Below are positions 30,583 to 39,603 of a DNA stretch of 64,000 nucleotides, piece after piece. Within the stretch, counting starts at the first letter, position 1. Each line of letters opens with the position of its first letter. The stretch is from Bacillus sp. (in: firmicutes) (GTDB lineage Bacteria > Bacillota > Bacilli > Bacillales > Cytobacillaceae). The translations under genes were made by a program, and so were the position numbers. The DNA is taken from contig WTKE01000110.1 in NCBI GenBank assembly GCA_011524525.1, positions 26,746 through 90,745 on the forward strand, in the 5' to 3' direction. The notes under the pieces were generated by a model. That model made no database searches. It was given only the letters and a program-made list of their open reading frames with translations, and was not told the origin of the DNA.

Positions 30583-31119
30583 TTTTCGGTCAATGAGAAA
30601 TCCGGCTTTGTCCAGTGCTTCTTCGACTTGATCAAGAATTTGTTCAGATGGTGCGGAGATGGTGTGAATATGAATACCACCTGTTAACTCTGAGAGGTAG
30701 GAAGATTTGGTGGATTGCATCTTTTCTAAAAATTGCTTTACCTCTCGACGATTTGACACCATGATTGATGCTGTCAAATCACCGTATATTGGATGTTCAA
30801 TTCTTACATCTTTGACAGTAACTCCATGATCAACAAGCAAGTTTAATTCTTCTTCTGTCTGTTCAGGCGGATGTGAACAGGCAATGGTTCGGTAAATAGG
30901 AGCATCGTTTGCTTGGTTCGAAAGATATAAATAGCCCTGGCTCGTTGCCATAATTGGCTCACCCTTTGCTTTTAAAAGCGTAATGTCCCCGACAATTACT
31001 TGTCTGCTAACATTCGTTCTGGTTGAAAGTTCTCCTCCAGTAATCGGTGTACCACTTGATTTTAGCCATTCAAGAATGAGCTCACGACGGTTTTCTCCTA
31101 ATATCTTTTTCTCATTCAT
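30580..31119 (-). CDS. niaR: NiaR (YrxA), niacin-responsive repressor of NAD synthesis genes
   Basis: The 179-residue protein has an N-terminal winged helix (RELILEWLKSSGTPITGGEL, then STRTNVSRQVIVGDI) and a C-terminal 3H domain with three conserved His (near HPPEQ, VDHGVTV, GGIHIHTI) that binds nicotinic acid. It represses nad genes when niacin is plentiful. It lies 33 bases after nifS on the same strand and is probably co-transcribed with it, giving autoregulation through the site upstream of nifS. Confidence 0.94.
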   Translation of the reverse strand: MNEKKILGENRRELILEWLKSSGTPITGGELSTRTNVSRQVIVGDITLLKAKGEPIMATSQGYLYLSNQANDAPIYRTIACSHPPEQTEEELNLLVDHGVTVKDVRIEHPIYGDLTASIMVSNRREVKQFLEKMQSTKSSYLSELTGGIHIHTISAPSEQILDQVEEALDKAGFLIDRK

Positions 31120-31152
31120 TTTAAAACGTCTCCCTTTTGATCAACACTATAA

Positions 31153-32310
31153 TTATTTTACCATACTTGTTATTTGATTATCACGCTGTGGTGCTTCTTG
31201 GATGATAGCAATAATGGTTTGAGCCAATCCTTTCACATCCGCTTCAGTTGTATGAACCCCGAATGATATACGAATAAACTCTTTTGCTGACTTACCATCT
31301 ATTCCTAGTGCGAGCATCGTTTTTGAAGGAGTAGTCTGTCCCACTTGGCAGGCACTTCCAGTAGAGATTGCGTAACCTTTACGGTTAGCCTCTAGCATTA
31401 CCCATTGGCCTTCAAGTCCTTTTATTCGGAGACCTAGAATGGATGGTAGCTGTTCATCTTTATTTCCATGAATAATGACTTCATTTCTTACGTCCATAAG
31501 ATGAGAGAGAAACTGTTCTCGTAAAGATTTCATATGTTCATAATTATGGGTCAAGTTTTTTACTTGTTTGCTTGCAGCTGTAACCATGCTAACAATGGCA
31601 GGCGTATTTACTGTTCCAGGTCTCATTCCACGCTCATGTGACGTGTTTGGATAATACGAATGAAATGGAATGGAAGGTGATACATATAGCGCACCAATTC
31701 CTTTAGGTCCATAAATCTTATGACCTGAGATCGCAAGACTATGGACAAATGGAGTAATCATTTTTATATCGAGCTTTCCAAAGGATTGTACACAGTCACT
31801 GTGTAAGAGAATTCCATTTTCCTTACAAAGTATACCAATTTCATTTAGTGGCTGTATTGTCCCAATCTCAGAATTCACATGTTGTATACAAGCGAGTACA
31901 GTATCACCACGAATAGCGGATTGAAACTGTTGTACATTAATCATTCCATTCTCCATTAAGGGCAATTCAGTTATCTCATAGCCTTTTAACATTTTTAAGG
32001 CCGAATGGATAGAGGAATGTTCAGCAATATTCGTGATAATATGCTTTCCTTTTTTGGAAGATTGAGATAAAAGAGATTGAATCGCAAGAAAATTCCCTTC
32101 AGACCCTCCGCTGGTAAAATAAACTCCTTCCCTTTTTACACCTAGTAATCTTGCAATTTCGTCCCTGCACCCTTCAAGCAAGGTGGATGCACGACTCCCT
32201 ATATCATGTAGACTTTGTGAATTTCCATAATACTCAGTTGATGCCTTAACAAACGCTGAGGCAGCTTCATGGTCCAGTGGACAAGTAGCAGCATAATCAA
32301 AATATTTCAT
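31153..32310 (-). CDS. nifS: NifS-type cysteine desulfurase for NadA cluster assembly
   Basis: A 385-residue PLP enzyme that releases sulfur from cysteine. The PLP lysine lies in SGHKIYGPKGIGALY, and the active loop has the Cys of STGSACQVG. In B. subtilis this desulfurase loads the Fe-S cluster of quinolinate synthase NadA. The divergent placement next to nadB-C-A supports the same job. It starts opposite nadB with a shared regulatory region of 105 bases. Confidence 0.94.
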   Translation of the reverse strand: MKYFDYAATCPLDHEAASAFVKASTEYYGNSQSLHDIGSRASTLLEGCRDEIARLLGVKREGVYFTSGGSEGNFLAIQSLLSQSSKKGKHIITNIAEHSSIHSALKMLKGYEITELPLMENGMINVQQFQSAIRGDTVLACIQHVNSEIGTIQPLNEIGILCKENGILLHSDCVQSFGKLDIKMITPFVHSLAISGHKIYGPKGIGALYVSPSIPFHSYYPNTSHERGMRPGTVNTPAIVSMVTAASKQVKNLTHNYEHMKSLREQFLSHLMDVRNEVIIHGNKDEQLPSILGLRIKGLEGQWVMLEANRKGYAISTGSACQVGQTTPSKTMLALGIDGKSAKEFIRISFGVHTTEADVKGLAQTIIAIIQEAPQRDNQITSMVK

Positions 32311-32343
32311 TGTCGGCCTCCAAATATTCGATTTCCTTCATAA

Positions 32344-32396
32344 AACACTTGTCATAATTGTAATTGTATGTAAATATAAGTGTCAAGACACCTGTA
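32344..32396. promoter_or_regulatory. Candidate NiaR operators between nifS and nadB
   Basis: AAGTGTCAAGACACCTGT (32378-32395) is a near palindrome around TGTCAAGACA, and a half-like copy ACACTTGTC is at 32345-32353. They cover both promoters. NiaR sites in Bacillus are of the GTGTC/GACAC type as I recall, and niaR is next door. The nadB promoter is probably TTGTCA (32349-32354) with TAAATA (32371-32376). Confidence 0.65.
32357..32386 (-). promoter_or_regulatory. Sigma-A promoter of nifS-niaR
   Basis: On the minus strand TTGACA (complement of 32381-32386) and TACAAT (complement of 32357-32362) are 18 bases apart. The -35 box lies within the palindromic operator. Confidence 0.7.
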
Positions 32397-32415
32397 AAAT
32401 ACGGATGGTGATAAA

Positions 32416-33990
32416 ATGATACACTCCGATGTGTTAATTATTGGAAGTGGAGTGGCTGCTTTGCAATTAGCAAAGAAGCTTAGTTGTGATATGAATGTGA
32501 TTGTTCTCACAAAGTCACGAGCTACAGATGGAAATTCTAATCTTGCTCAGGGTGGCATAGCGGCCGCAATAGCTATGGAAGACCATCCAGACCAACATTA
32601 TCTTGATACGTTGGAGGCAGGAAGGTACACGAATGATCGTGAGTTAGTAAAAGAAATGACAGCAATGGCTCCAGCCCTAATTAAAAAAATGGAATGTGAA
32701 GGATGTACGTTTGACCGAGCGATAGATGGCGGCTTACTGCTTGGATTGGAAGGAGCGCATAGTCATCATCGAATCGTTCATAGCGGCGGGGATGCAACTG
32801 GAAAAAATGTGATGAATTTCTTATTACAGAAAACCATGCACGTACAAATAATCGAAGAAATGGTTGTTTACGAGTTGTTGGTTATAGATGGAAAGTGTAC
32901 TGGGGTAAAAGCTAAAAATAAATATGGAGAGAGTAAAGTTTTCCTGGGAAACCACGTTGTTCTAGCTACAGGAGGTCTTGGTCAAATTTATAGTCTTACT
33001 TCTAATGCAGAAACAGTTGTCGGAGATGGAATTGCACTTGCGTACCGTGCAGGTGCGGAAGTCGCAGATTTAGAATTTATTCAATTCCACCCAACTCTTT
33101 TGTTTGTTGAAGGGAAGTGTCAAGGACTGGTTTCAGAAGCAGTTCGCGGTGAAGGAGCATTTCTAACTTTACAGGATGGAACAAGAATAATGAAAAATGT
33201 ACATCCATTGGAAGACCTAGCTCCAAGACATATTGTGTCACAAACAATATTTAATTATTTGCAAGCAGGTGAGCAAGTATTTTTAGATATTCGGAATATA
33301 AATGAGTTTACTAAAAAATTTCCGACCATCACCAAAATGTGTGAGGAGAATCAAGTGAATCTTTCAAAAGGTCTTATTCCTGTTGTGCCGGGTTGCCATT
33401 TTTTAATGGGCGGCGTGAAAACCGATCATTATGGACGTACAAATGTCCAGAACCTATATGCTATCGGCGAGGTAGCTCATACGGGAATACACGGTGCCAA
33501 CCGATTAGCTAGTAACTCCTTATTAGAAGGTCTTTTTTTCGGGAAGAGGCTAGCTGGATTAATCAACCAAACAGTCAATCAGGATTCAAGTTTATCTTCC
33601 TTTATCGAAAGAATTCCAAGGAAGACTGTATCTGTGTCTCTCCCGGATAAGACAGTTTTACAGGCAAATATGATGAAACATGCTGGAATAGTGAGAAACA
33701 AGAAAGAGTTACAAGAGCATTTAGCGTGGCTAGAGAGCTTCCAAATACAGGAGCTGATTAGTTATTCAATCGATGAAAAACCAAAGGAAGATATCCAAGT
33801 AATTTTTATGTTAATTACCGCTTGGTTAGTTACGAAATCAGCACTTCTTCGAGAAGAGAGCCGTGGTGGGCATTTCCGAGAGGACTTTCCATTCGAGGAT
33901 AGCGGCTGGTTAGAGAAAAAAATCATTTTAAAACATGGACAGGAGCAGGGAGATTCCTATGAACAAATTAAAGCTGCGTTTGCAACTTGA
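32416..33990 (+). CDS. nadB: L-aspartate oxidase
   Basis: This 524-residue FAD enzyme oxidises aspartate to iminoaspartate, the first step of NAD synthesis. The FAD-binding fold starts at residue 5 (VLIIGSGVAALQLAKKL), followed by NLAQGGIAAA and the active-site segment HPTLLF, and later HGANRLASNSLLEGLFFG. The C-terminal helical domain is present. ATG 32416 follows GATGGTGAT. It overlaps nadC by 32 bases. Confidence 0.96.
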   Translation: MIHSDVLIIGSGVAALQLAKKLSCDMNVIVLTKSRATDGNSNLAQGGIAAAIAMEDHPDQHYLDTLEAGRYTNDRELVKEMTAMAPALIKKMECEGCTFDRAIDGGLLLGLEGAHSHHRIVHSGGDATGKNVMNFLLQKTMHVQIIEEMVVYELLVIDGKCTGVKAKNKYGESKVFLGNHVVLATGGLGQIYSLTSNAETVVGDGIALAYRAGAEVADLEFIQFHPTLLFVEGKCQGLVSEAVRGEGAFLTLQDGTRIMKNVHPLEDLAPRHIVSQTIFNYLQAGEQVFLDIRNINEFTKKFPTITKMCEENQVNLSKGLIPVVPGCHFLMGGVKTDHYGRTNVQNLYAIGEVAHTGIHGANRLASNSLLEGLFFGKRLAGLINQTVNQDSSLSSFIERIPRKTVSVSLPDKTVLQANMMKHAGIVRNKKELQEHLAWLESFQIQELISYSIDEKPKEDIQVIFMLITAWLVTKSALLREESRGGHFREDFPFEDSGWLEKKIILKHGQEQGDSYEQIKAAFAT

Positions 33991-34795
33991 GCAATTTTTC
34001 CTAGAGGATATTGGGGAGAGAGATACAACAAGTGAATTGATTTTTGGCGATGAGGAGCAAGGAGAACTTGTATTTATTGCAAAAGAGAATGGCATTTTCT
34101 GTGGGGAAGAGATCATCAGAACAGGATTCAGCCTTCTAGATAATAATGTGGTTATTGATTTGGAAGTAAGGGATGGAGAGCGGTTTAAAAAAGGGCAGAA
34201 GTTAGTTACCATTACTGGTCAAGTAACTACGTTGTTAAAAGGGGAAAGAGTGGTCCTTAACCTTGTTCAGCGAATGAGTGGTATATCTACCCGAACAAAA
34301 GAAGCTGTAAATATACTGGATTCTACTTTTACTAGAATTGTAGATACTCGAAAAACGACCCCAGGCCTTCGAATGCTTGAAAAATATGCGGTTCGATGTG
34401 GCGGAGGTTTTAACCACCGCTTTGGTTTATACGATGGAGTAATGATTAAAGACAATCATATTGCTTTTGCAGGCTCTATTTCAAAAGCGGTGGAAAAGGT
34501 AAAATCCAATTTAGGACATATGGTTAAAATCGAAGTGGAAATTGAATCAAGGGAGCAGCTCTTAGAGGCGATTGAAGCTGGTGCAGATGTAATTATGTTT
34601 GATAATCGTACACCCGATGAAATTAAAGAGTGGATCACTTTAGTTCCAAACGGAATCGTAACGGAAGCGTCTGGTGGTATTACGTTAGAAAACCTGGATA
34701 AGTACAAGCATACTGGAGTCGATGTGATTTCATTAGGATTTTTAACACATACGATTCAGTCAATAGATATTAGTGCGAAAGTTCATGTGAAGTAA
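33959..34795 (+). CDS. nadC: Quinolinate phosphoribosyltransferase
   Basis: The 278-residue enzyme turns quinolinate and PRPP into nicotinate mononucleotide. DTRKTTPGLRMLEKYAVRCG and GGFNHRFGLYDGVMIKDNHI are the substrate and PRPP binding signatures. ATG 33959 lies seven bases after GCAGGGAG and inside the nadB end, so translation is coupled. A start at 33935 would add eight residues and lacks a ribosome site. Confidence 0.95.
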   Translation: MNKLKLRLQLEQFFLEDIGERDTTSELIFGDEEQGELVFIAKENGIFCGEEIIRTGFSLLDNNVVIDLEVRDGERFKKGQKLVTITGQVTTLLKGERVVLNLVQRMSGISTRTKEAVNILDSTFTRIVDTRKTTPGLRMLEKYAVRCGGGFNHRFGLYDGVMIKDNHIAFAGSISKAVEKVKSNLGHMVKIEVEIESREQLLEAIEAGADVIMFDNRTPDEIKEWITLVPNGIVTEASGGITLENLDKYKHTGVDVISLGFLTHTIQSIDISAKVHVK

Positions 34796-34810
34796 GAGAG
34801 GATGAATGAA

Positions 34811-35914
34811 ATGAATTTATTTGAAGTGGTTGAAAAAAATAAGCTTCTGCCTGATCAATATAAAGAACTAACGAAGGATGAAATGGAAAGCAGAGTACAA
34901 GCCATTAAAGAAAGATTAGGAAACAAACTATATATCCCTGGGCATCATTATCAAAAAGATGAAGTAATCCAATTTGCAGATGATACGGGAGATTCATTAA
35001 AGCTTGCCCAGCTTTCTGCAGAGAATCAGGAAGCGGAATATATTGTATTTTGTGGCGTTCACTTTATGGCTGAAACGGCGGATATTTTAACCAATGATTC
35101 ACAAAAAGTGATACTGCCTGATATGCGAGCAGGGTGCTCAATGGCTGATATGGCCGACATTTACCAAACGGAGAGAGCATGGGTAGAGCTACAGGATGTA
35201 TTTGGTGATAGCATTCTTCCCTTAACCTATGTGAATTCAACTGCAGCCATTAAGTCTTTTGTTGGGAAACATGGTGGCGCAACAGTTACATCGTCCAATG
35301 CTGAACATATGGTCAAATGGGCGTTTACTCAAAAGGAACGAATATTATTTCTTCCTGACCAGCATTTAGGGAGAAATACCGCTTTCAATCTAGGGGTGCC
35401 GTTAGACAAAATGGCGGTTTGGGATCCGATCTCTAATATTTTACAATATGAGGGGAAATTAGAAGACGTAAAGGTGATTTTATGGAAGGGACATTGCTCT
35501 GTTCATGAGAACTTTACCGTTCAAAACATAGCGGATATACGTGCCAATAACCCTGATATGAAAATTATTGTTCACCCGGAGTGCAAGCGTGAGGTAGTGG
35601 CGCTATCTGATTTAGCTGGTTCAACAAATTATATTATTCAGCAAATTGAGGCATCGCCTTCTGGTTCTAGTTGGGCCATAGGAACGGAAATGAATTTGGT
35701 CAATCGTATTATTCAGGAACATCCTGATAAACATATTGTTTCTTTAAATCCACATATGTGCCCATGTCTCACAATGAATCGTATTGATTTACCCCATTTA
35801 TTATGGGCGTTGGAAAGTATAGAACATGGCGAACTTCATAATGTCATTAAGGTTGAGGCTGAAATTGCTGAGTATGCAAAGCTTGCACTTACAAGAATGC
35901 TTGACCAATCCTAA
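34811..35914 (+). CDS. nadA: Quinolinate synthase A (4Fe-4S)
   Basis: NadA joins iminoaspartate with dihydroxyacetone phosphate to quinolinate. The 367-residue protein has [17 protein letters not shown] at the start, and cysteines in [27 protein letters not shown] and [14 protein letters not shown], among which are the cluster ligands. I prefer ATG 34811, spaced eight bases from GAGAGGA; ATG 34802 touches that site. A terminator follows. Confidence 0.95.
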   Translation: MNLFEVVEKNKLLPDQYKELTKDEMESRVQAIKERLGNKLYIPGHHYQKDEVIQFADDTGDSLKLAQLSAENQEAEYIVFCGVHFMAETADILTNDSQKVILPDMRAGCSMADMADIYQTERAWVELQDVFGDSILPLTYVNSTAAIKSFVGKHGGATVTSSNAEHMVKWAFTQKERILFLPDQHLGRNTAFNLGVPLDKMAVWDPISNILQYEGKLEDVKVILWKGHCSVHENFTVQNIADIRANNPDMKIIVHPECKREVVALSDLAGSTNYIIQQIEASPSGSSWAIGTEMNLVNRIIQEHPDKHIVSLNPHMCPCLTMNRIDLPHLLWALESIEHGELHNVIKVEAEIAEYAKLALTRMLDQS

Positions 35915-35923
35915 AAATGCTAC

Positions 35924-35952
35924 AAACCTCCAATCATTTGGAGGTTTTTTTT
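35924..35952 (+). terminator. Terminator of the nadB-nadC-nadA operon
   Basis: AAACCTCCAA and TTGGAGGTTT form a ten-base stem with loop TCAT and a T-run. Confidence 0.92.
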
Positions 35953-36035
35953 GTGAGAAAAATGGGGACAATTCATAATCTTTTTGAAAAATTCATAAGT
36001 TTTTATGTAGATTGTTAGCAATTTGCCCACTCCGA

Positions 36036-36043
36036 CATACAAT
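36036..36043 (+). promoter_or_regulatory. Candidate sigma-E -10 element of safA
   Basis: CATACAAT is a perfect sigma-E -10, 31 bases before the GTG of safA, which is sigma-E controlled in B. subtilis. The -35 region (near 36014) matches poorly. Confidence 0.45.
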
Positions 36044-36074
36044 ATATGGACTTACGCATAGGAGGGAAATCAGA

Positions 36075-37658
36075 GTGAAAATCCATATCGTACAGAAAGG
36101 GGATACTCTTTGGAAAATCGCCAAGAAGTACGGCGTGAATTTTGAAGAGCTGAAAAAAATGAATACGCAGCTCAGTAACCCTGATATGATCATGCCCGGT
36201 ATGAAAATCAAAGTACCAACCGGTGGTGGAATGATAAAGAAAGAAGCACCTATCACTGGAAAGCCGGAAGCGAAAATAAATATGGGTACAAAAAAAGAGA
36301 TGCCTAAAGAACAGCCAATTGCTCTTGCACCAAAAGAAGCGCCTAAAAAAGAAATGCCGATTGAACAACCGCCAAAAATGGAGGAGCAAATCGAACCAAT
36401 TGCCGAGGCACCAAAGAAGCAGTTTAAGCCTAAGATGCCACAACCAATGATTCCTGAAATTGATATTAACAACTATTATATGATGAATATGGCGAATTTA
36501 TCTGTTCAACCGCAACAACCTGCAAAGCCAGTACCAAAGCCACCGAAACCAGTTAAAGAAGAGGTAAAGCCAAAACAATTGGCACCTACCGAATTACAAT
36601 CTAAACCAGCACCACAATTTCCAATGCAACCGAAACAGCTTCCTGCGGAAATGAAGCCTTTACCAGAGGTAAAACCATTGCCGGAAGTAAAGCCAATAAA
36701 AGGTGTGAAACCACTGCCAGAGGCCAATACTGACGTTCCAAACTATACTCAAGGAGGGGGTTACGAACCCATGAATCCAATGTACCCACAGAATTTCTAT
36801 CCGTATCCACAATCTAATCCAGGATTTGGTCAGCCAACAGGTTTTGCTCCTCAAGCACCATATCCTCAGGTTCAAGGTGCCATGACCGGTGCGCCTGCAA
36901 TGCCTACGATGCCGTATGGAATGATGCCTGGAGTTCCAGGAATGGGCATGCAACCGTTCGATGATGAATCATCATCGTTTATGCCGCAAATGCCAATGAT
37001 GCCAGGTCAAGTGATGGGCGTTCAAGATGCGCAAATGCCGATGATGCCAGGTCAAGTGATGGGTGCGCAAGATGCACAGATGCCGATGATGCCAGGTCAA
37101 GTGATGGGTGCACAGGATGCACAGATGCCAATGATGCCAAGTCAGGTAATGGGTGCACAGGATGCACAAATGCCATTAATGCCAACAGAAGTAGCTGGAG
37201 TTCAAGATACTCCAATGTATCAAGCTCCAATGTATCCTTATCCACCATATCCTGCACCATTATTTCCTTGCGGACCAGTAATGCCAGGGCCAGGATACTA
37301 CCCACCAGGTTATCCATCTATGGCCATGCCACAACAAATGCCATATAGCCCAATGCCACAGGTGCAAGGGGTAATGGATCAAATGGAATCACCGAGTATG
37401 GGCAATCACCAAATGCCTTTAACACCAAACTATCAAGCTCCAGCCGTTCAAGGCGTACAGGATGATTGTGGATGTGGAGGTCCTGCGATGACTCCATACG
37501 GAATGGGAGCAGGCTTTGCACCAGGAATGCCACCAGTATATGCTCCTTCCTACGGTCAACCAATGGCACAGCCGCCTTATATGAATCCTTATGGGTACGG
37601 ACCATCAGGATATGGAATGCCACGAGGTCAAAATACGAACGATGGAAATGAAGAATAA
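36075..37658 (+). CDS. safA: SafA, spore coat assembly protein with LysM domain
   Basis: SafA directs inner coat assembly at the spore cortex and binds SpoVID. The 527-residue protein starts with a LysM domain (residues 1-50: MKIHIVQKGDTLWKIAKKYG) that binds peptidoglycan. Lys/Pro-rich segments follow (about 55-220), then a Met/Pro/Gln-rich region with five tandem 15-residue repeats (305-379), and a Tyr/Pro/Gly-rich end with a CGCGG motif. GTG 36075 follows AGGAGGG. It is longer than the roughly 387 residues of B. subtilis because of the repeats and low-complexity tail. In B. subtilis an internal start makes a short form; Met-rich sequence here makes such a start hard to place. Confidence 0.93.
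   Translation: MKIHIVQKGDTLWKIAKKYGVNFEELKKMNTQLSNPDMIMPGMKIKVPTGGGMIKKEAPITGKPEAKINMGTKKEMPKEQPIALAPKEAPKKEMPIEQPPKMEEQIEPIAEAPKKQFKPKMPQPMIPEIDINNYYMMNMANLSVQPQQPAKPVPKPPKPVKEEVKPKQLAPTELQSKPAPQFPMQPKQLPAEMKPLPEVKPLPEVKPIKGVKPLPEANTDVPNYTQGGGYEPMNPMYPQNFYPYPQSNPGFGQPTGFAPQAPYPQVQGAMTGAPAMPTMPYGMMPGVPGMGMQPFDDESSSFMPQMPMMPGQVMGVQDAQMPMMPGQVMGAQDAQMPMMPGQVMGAQDAQMPMMPSQVMGAQDAQMPLMPTEVAGVQDTPMYQAPMYPYPPYPAPLFPCGPVMPGPGYYPPGYPSMAMPQQMPYSPMPQVQGVMDQMESPSMGNHQMPLTPNYQAPAVQGVQDDCGCGGPAMTPYGMGAGFAPGMPPVYAPSYGQPMAQPPYMNPYGYGPSGYGMPRGQNTNDGNEE
36987..37211 (+). repeat. Five tandem 45-bp repeats in safA
   Basis: Five in-frame units of 45 bp encode QMPMMPGQVMGAQDA-type repeats. Units 1-4 are nearly identical in DNA; unit 5 has diverged (QMPLMPTEVAGVQDT). 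Near-identity suggests recent expansion by slippage or recombination. Confidence 0.92.
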
Positions 37659-38628
37659 TATTAGTGGAGACGATTTAGATCTAAATCGTCTCTTCTCCTA
37701 TTTACAGGAAGAGCTTGTCACTCCAATTGAATCCATACAACCAATTAGGAAGAACGTATTTCTGCTACAAACGAATCATCAACTTGTTGTATTAAAGGGG
37801 TATAGTCATTTAAGAAAATTACAAATCCAAAAGGCTTTTGCTTCCTCTTTAAGACAAGAAGGGTTTCAGTACTCATACATTTTTCAAAACCTCGAAAAGG
37901 AATCACCACTTTACTTAGACGGTACGTATTACGGATGTCTTGAGCATATACCACAATCCTCCAGCAATCCTTTTTCTTATGAGTCGGAAAAAGAAAGAAA
38001 AGATGGGCTTCGTCTCCTTGAAGAATTTCACCGGACTACAGGTAAGCTTTCAAGAAGGTATCAAACGGTACTAAAAGAATATAATCTTATGTTGAAATGG
38101 AGAGAACGTGCAGCTCGTTTTATTAATAATCTATCCATTATTAAATTTTTTGTGCAACAAGAAATACTAAATGAAGTGATGGAATGGGCCGATTTTTCCT
38201 TAAAAGGGCTTGAGTTAGAAAATTCATTTTTGAACAATCATGACCCAGTGATACTTCATGGCGATTTAGCACATCATAATTTTATTCGTGGTATAGACAC
38301 AGAACTATATATGATTGATTTCGACTTAGTTTCAATCGGTAGCCCAGCCTGTGATTACTTACAATATTGCAATCGCATTCTGCCGAGTCTTGAATGGTCT
38401 TTACAGGATCTTACTAAATATGAACAGATGGAACCCTTTTTAAATAATCGTGGATTTTTGTACGCTTTAATATTTCCAACAGATATCTTTAGGGAATGGA
38501 ATCGACTCATTAAAGCTCGACAATATTCAAGCACATTTCAAGTAAGACAGGTACTTGATTTAACTGTACGGCAATTTTTTAATCGGCAAAGCTTTGTAGA
38601 TCAGGTAAAACATTTACTTGAAGATTAA
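37648..38628 (+). CDS. APH-fold kinase-like protein of the CotS/YutH type
   Basis: A 326-residue protein with the aminoglycoside phosphotransferase fold. Catalytic motifs look intact: VILHGDLAHHNFI (Brenner-like HGD near residue 211) and MIDFDLVSIGSP (DFD near 232), so kinase activity is possible, unlike ysxE. It overlaps the end of safA by 11 bases. Starts at 37642 and 37648 are both possible and neither has a strong ribosome site, so translation may be coupled to safA. The first codons contain a perfect 26-bp palindrome. A spore-coat role is inferred from the neighbours; the substrate is unknown. Confidence 0.82.
   Translation: MKNNISGDDLDLNRLFSYLQEELVTPIESIQPIRKNVFLLQTNHQLVVLKGYSHLRKLQIQKAFASSLRQEGFQYSYIFQNLEKESPLYLDGTYYGCLEHIPQSSSNPFSYESEKERKDGLRLLEEFHRTTGKLSRRYQTVLKEYNLMLKWRERAARFINNLSIIKFFVQQEILNEVMEWADFSLKGLELENSFLNNHDPVILHGDLAHHNFIRGIDTELYMIDFDLVSIGSPACDYLQYCNRILPSLEWSLQDLTKYEQMEPFLNNRGFLYALIFPTDIFREWNRLIKARQYSSTFQVRQVLDLTVRQFFNRQSFVDQVKHLLED
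37667..37692. repeat. 26-bp perfect palindrome at the start of the kinase-like gene
   Basis: The arms GAGACGATTTAGA and TCTAAATCGTCTC match completely with no spacer. It lies 9 bases after the safA stop and inside codons 7-15 of the next gene. A C/T-rich stretch follows, not a clean T-run. It could be a safA terminator or attenuator. Confidence 0.9.
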
Positions 38629-38679
38629 TTGGTCTTAACTGTCAGGATTAAAAAGCGAGAACTCTCACACCCTATAAAT

Positions 38680-38695
38680 GAGCATAATTATGCTC
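38680..38695. repeat. 16-bp palindrome upstream of coxA
   Basis: GAGCATAATTATGCTC is a perfect palindrome 26 bases before the coxA start. It may be a hairpin or an operator; there is no further evidence. Confidence 0.6.
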
Positions 38696-38721
38696 TCAAA
38701 TAAGCGGAGGGGGTTATTCGC

Positions 38722-39471
38722 TTGAGTAAAAAATTTGTGTTACTTCCAATCACTGCTGCCTTAACCTTTAGTTTAGCTGGTTGTAGCCAAGATGAAGCAA
38801 CCAATGGTAATCAACAAATAAGTCAACCATTTGGATACTACTCGAATGAAAATCATAACGGTGGTGGAAATGCAAGAATTTACAACGAAAATGATGGTCC
38901 ATTGGTAGAAATAATGGATCACTCTCTTGGTGAGGAAGGACAAAGAAGCAGAGAAAATCGAAGACAGCAATTAATGCAAAAAGATGAAGCAGGTAATCCT
39001 GCTAATCCTACAGTCCCTCGAGCTAAACAGGATAAGAACTTTTTTGAGAGAGATAACCGTTATAGTCATGCGGATGCCAATTATCATGGGCATTTAGATG
39101 ACCAAACCCGTAAAGCAAGAAGCTCCTATTACACAGCGTATGAAGGAGATTTGGCCGAAAAAATAGGTGATGTTACGGCGAAGGTTCCTAATGTGGAAGA
39201 TGTTCGATCCGTAGTATATGGAAGCAATGTATTAATTGCTGTTGATTTAACGAACTACGATCGCGATGTGGAAACAAAGGCAGATATTACAAGAGCAGTT
39301 CAACCCTACCTTCGAGGAAGATCGGTCCAGGTAGTGACGGATGAAGGAACATTTAGCAGAATTAGAAATATTGATAATGACTTACGTGATGGTGGTCCAC
39401 GTGAGACCATTGATGCAGATATAAAAGGAATGTTTCGAACATTAAAGTCCCGTATTCAAGGAAAAGAATAG
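38722..39471 (+). CDS. coxA: CoxA-like YhcN/YlaJ-family sporulation lipoprotein
   Basis: The 249-residue protein has a lipoprotein signal peptide (MSKKFVLLPITAALTFSLAGC, lipobox LAGC with Cys21). The C-terminal half (VPNVEDVRSVVYGSNVLIAV, about 150-245) is the YhcN/YlaJ domain found in spore cortex lipoproteins. B. subtilis has coxA after safA, which supports the name. TTG 38722 follows GGAGGGGG. The middle is polar and Asn/Arg-rich. The exact function of the domain is unknown. Confidence 0.85.
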   Translation: MSKKFVLLPITAALTFSLAGCSQDEATNGNQQISQPFGYYSNENHNGGGNARIYNENDGPLVEIMDHSLGEEGQRSRENRRQQLMQKDEAGNPANPTVPRAKQDKNFFERDNRYSHADANYHGHLDDQTRKARSSYYTAYEGDLAEKIGDVTAKVPNVEDVRSVVYGSNVLIAVDLTNYDRDVETKADITRAVQPYLRGRSVQVVTDEGTFSRIRNIDNDLRDGGPRETIDADIKGMFRTLKSRIQGKE

Positions 39472-39476
39472 GATTT

Positions 39477-39507
39477 GAAAGAGTTGATCGAAATGATCAA
39501 CTCTTTC
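39477..39507 (+). terminator. Long hairpin after coxA
   Basis: GAAAGAGTTGATC and GATCAACTCTTTC form a 13-base perfect stem with a five-base loop, six bases after coxA. No T-run follows, so termination may be incomplete. Confidence 0.55.
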
Positions 39508-39603
39508 GTGCGTGAATGGGCATAAATTTGAAAAAAATGGTCATTATATAAATGAAATCATGAAATTAGCTCTTTATTGTAACTTTCAAACGAGGTGATC
39601 ATT

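Noticed and set aside
36015..36443. Several minus-strand ORFs across safA
   Set aside because: They are shadows caused by the biased Met/Pro/Lys codons of safA.
36987..37211. Repeats as a CRISPR array
   Set aside because: Units are contiguous, in frame and coding, with no spacers.
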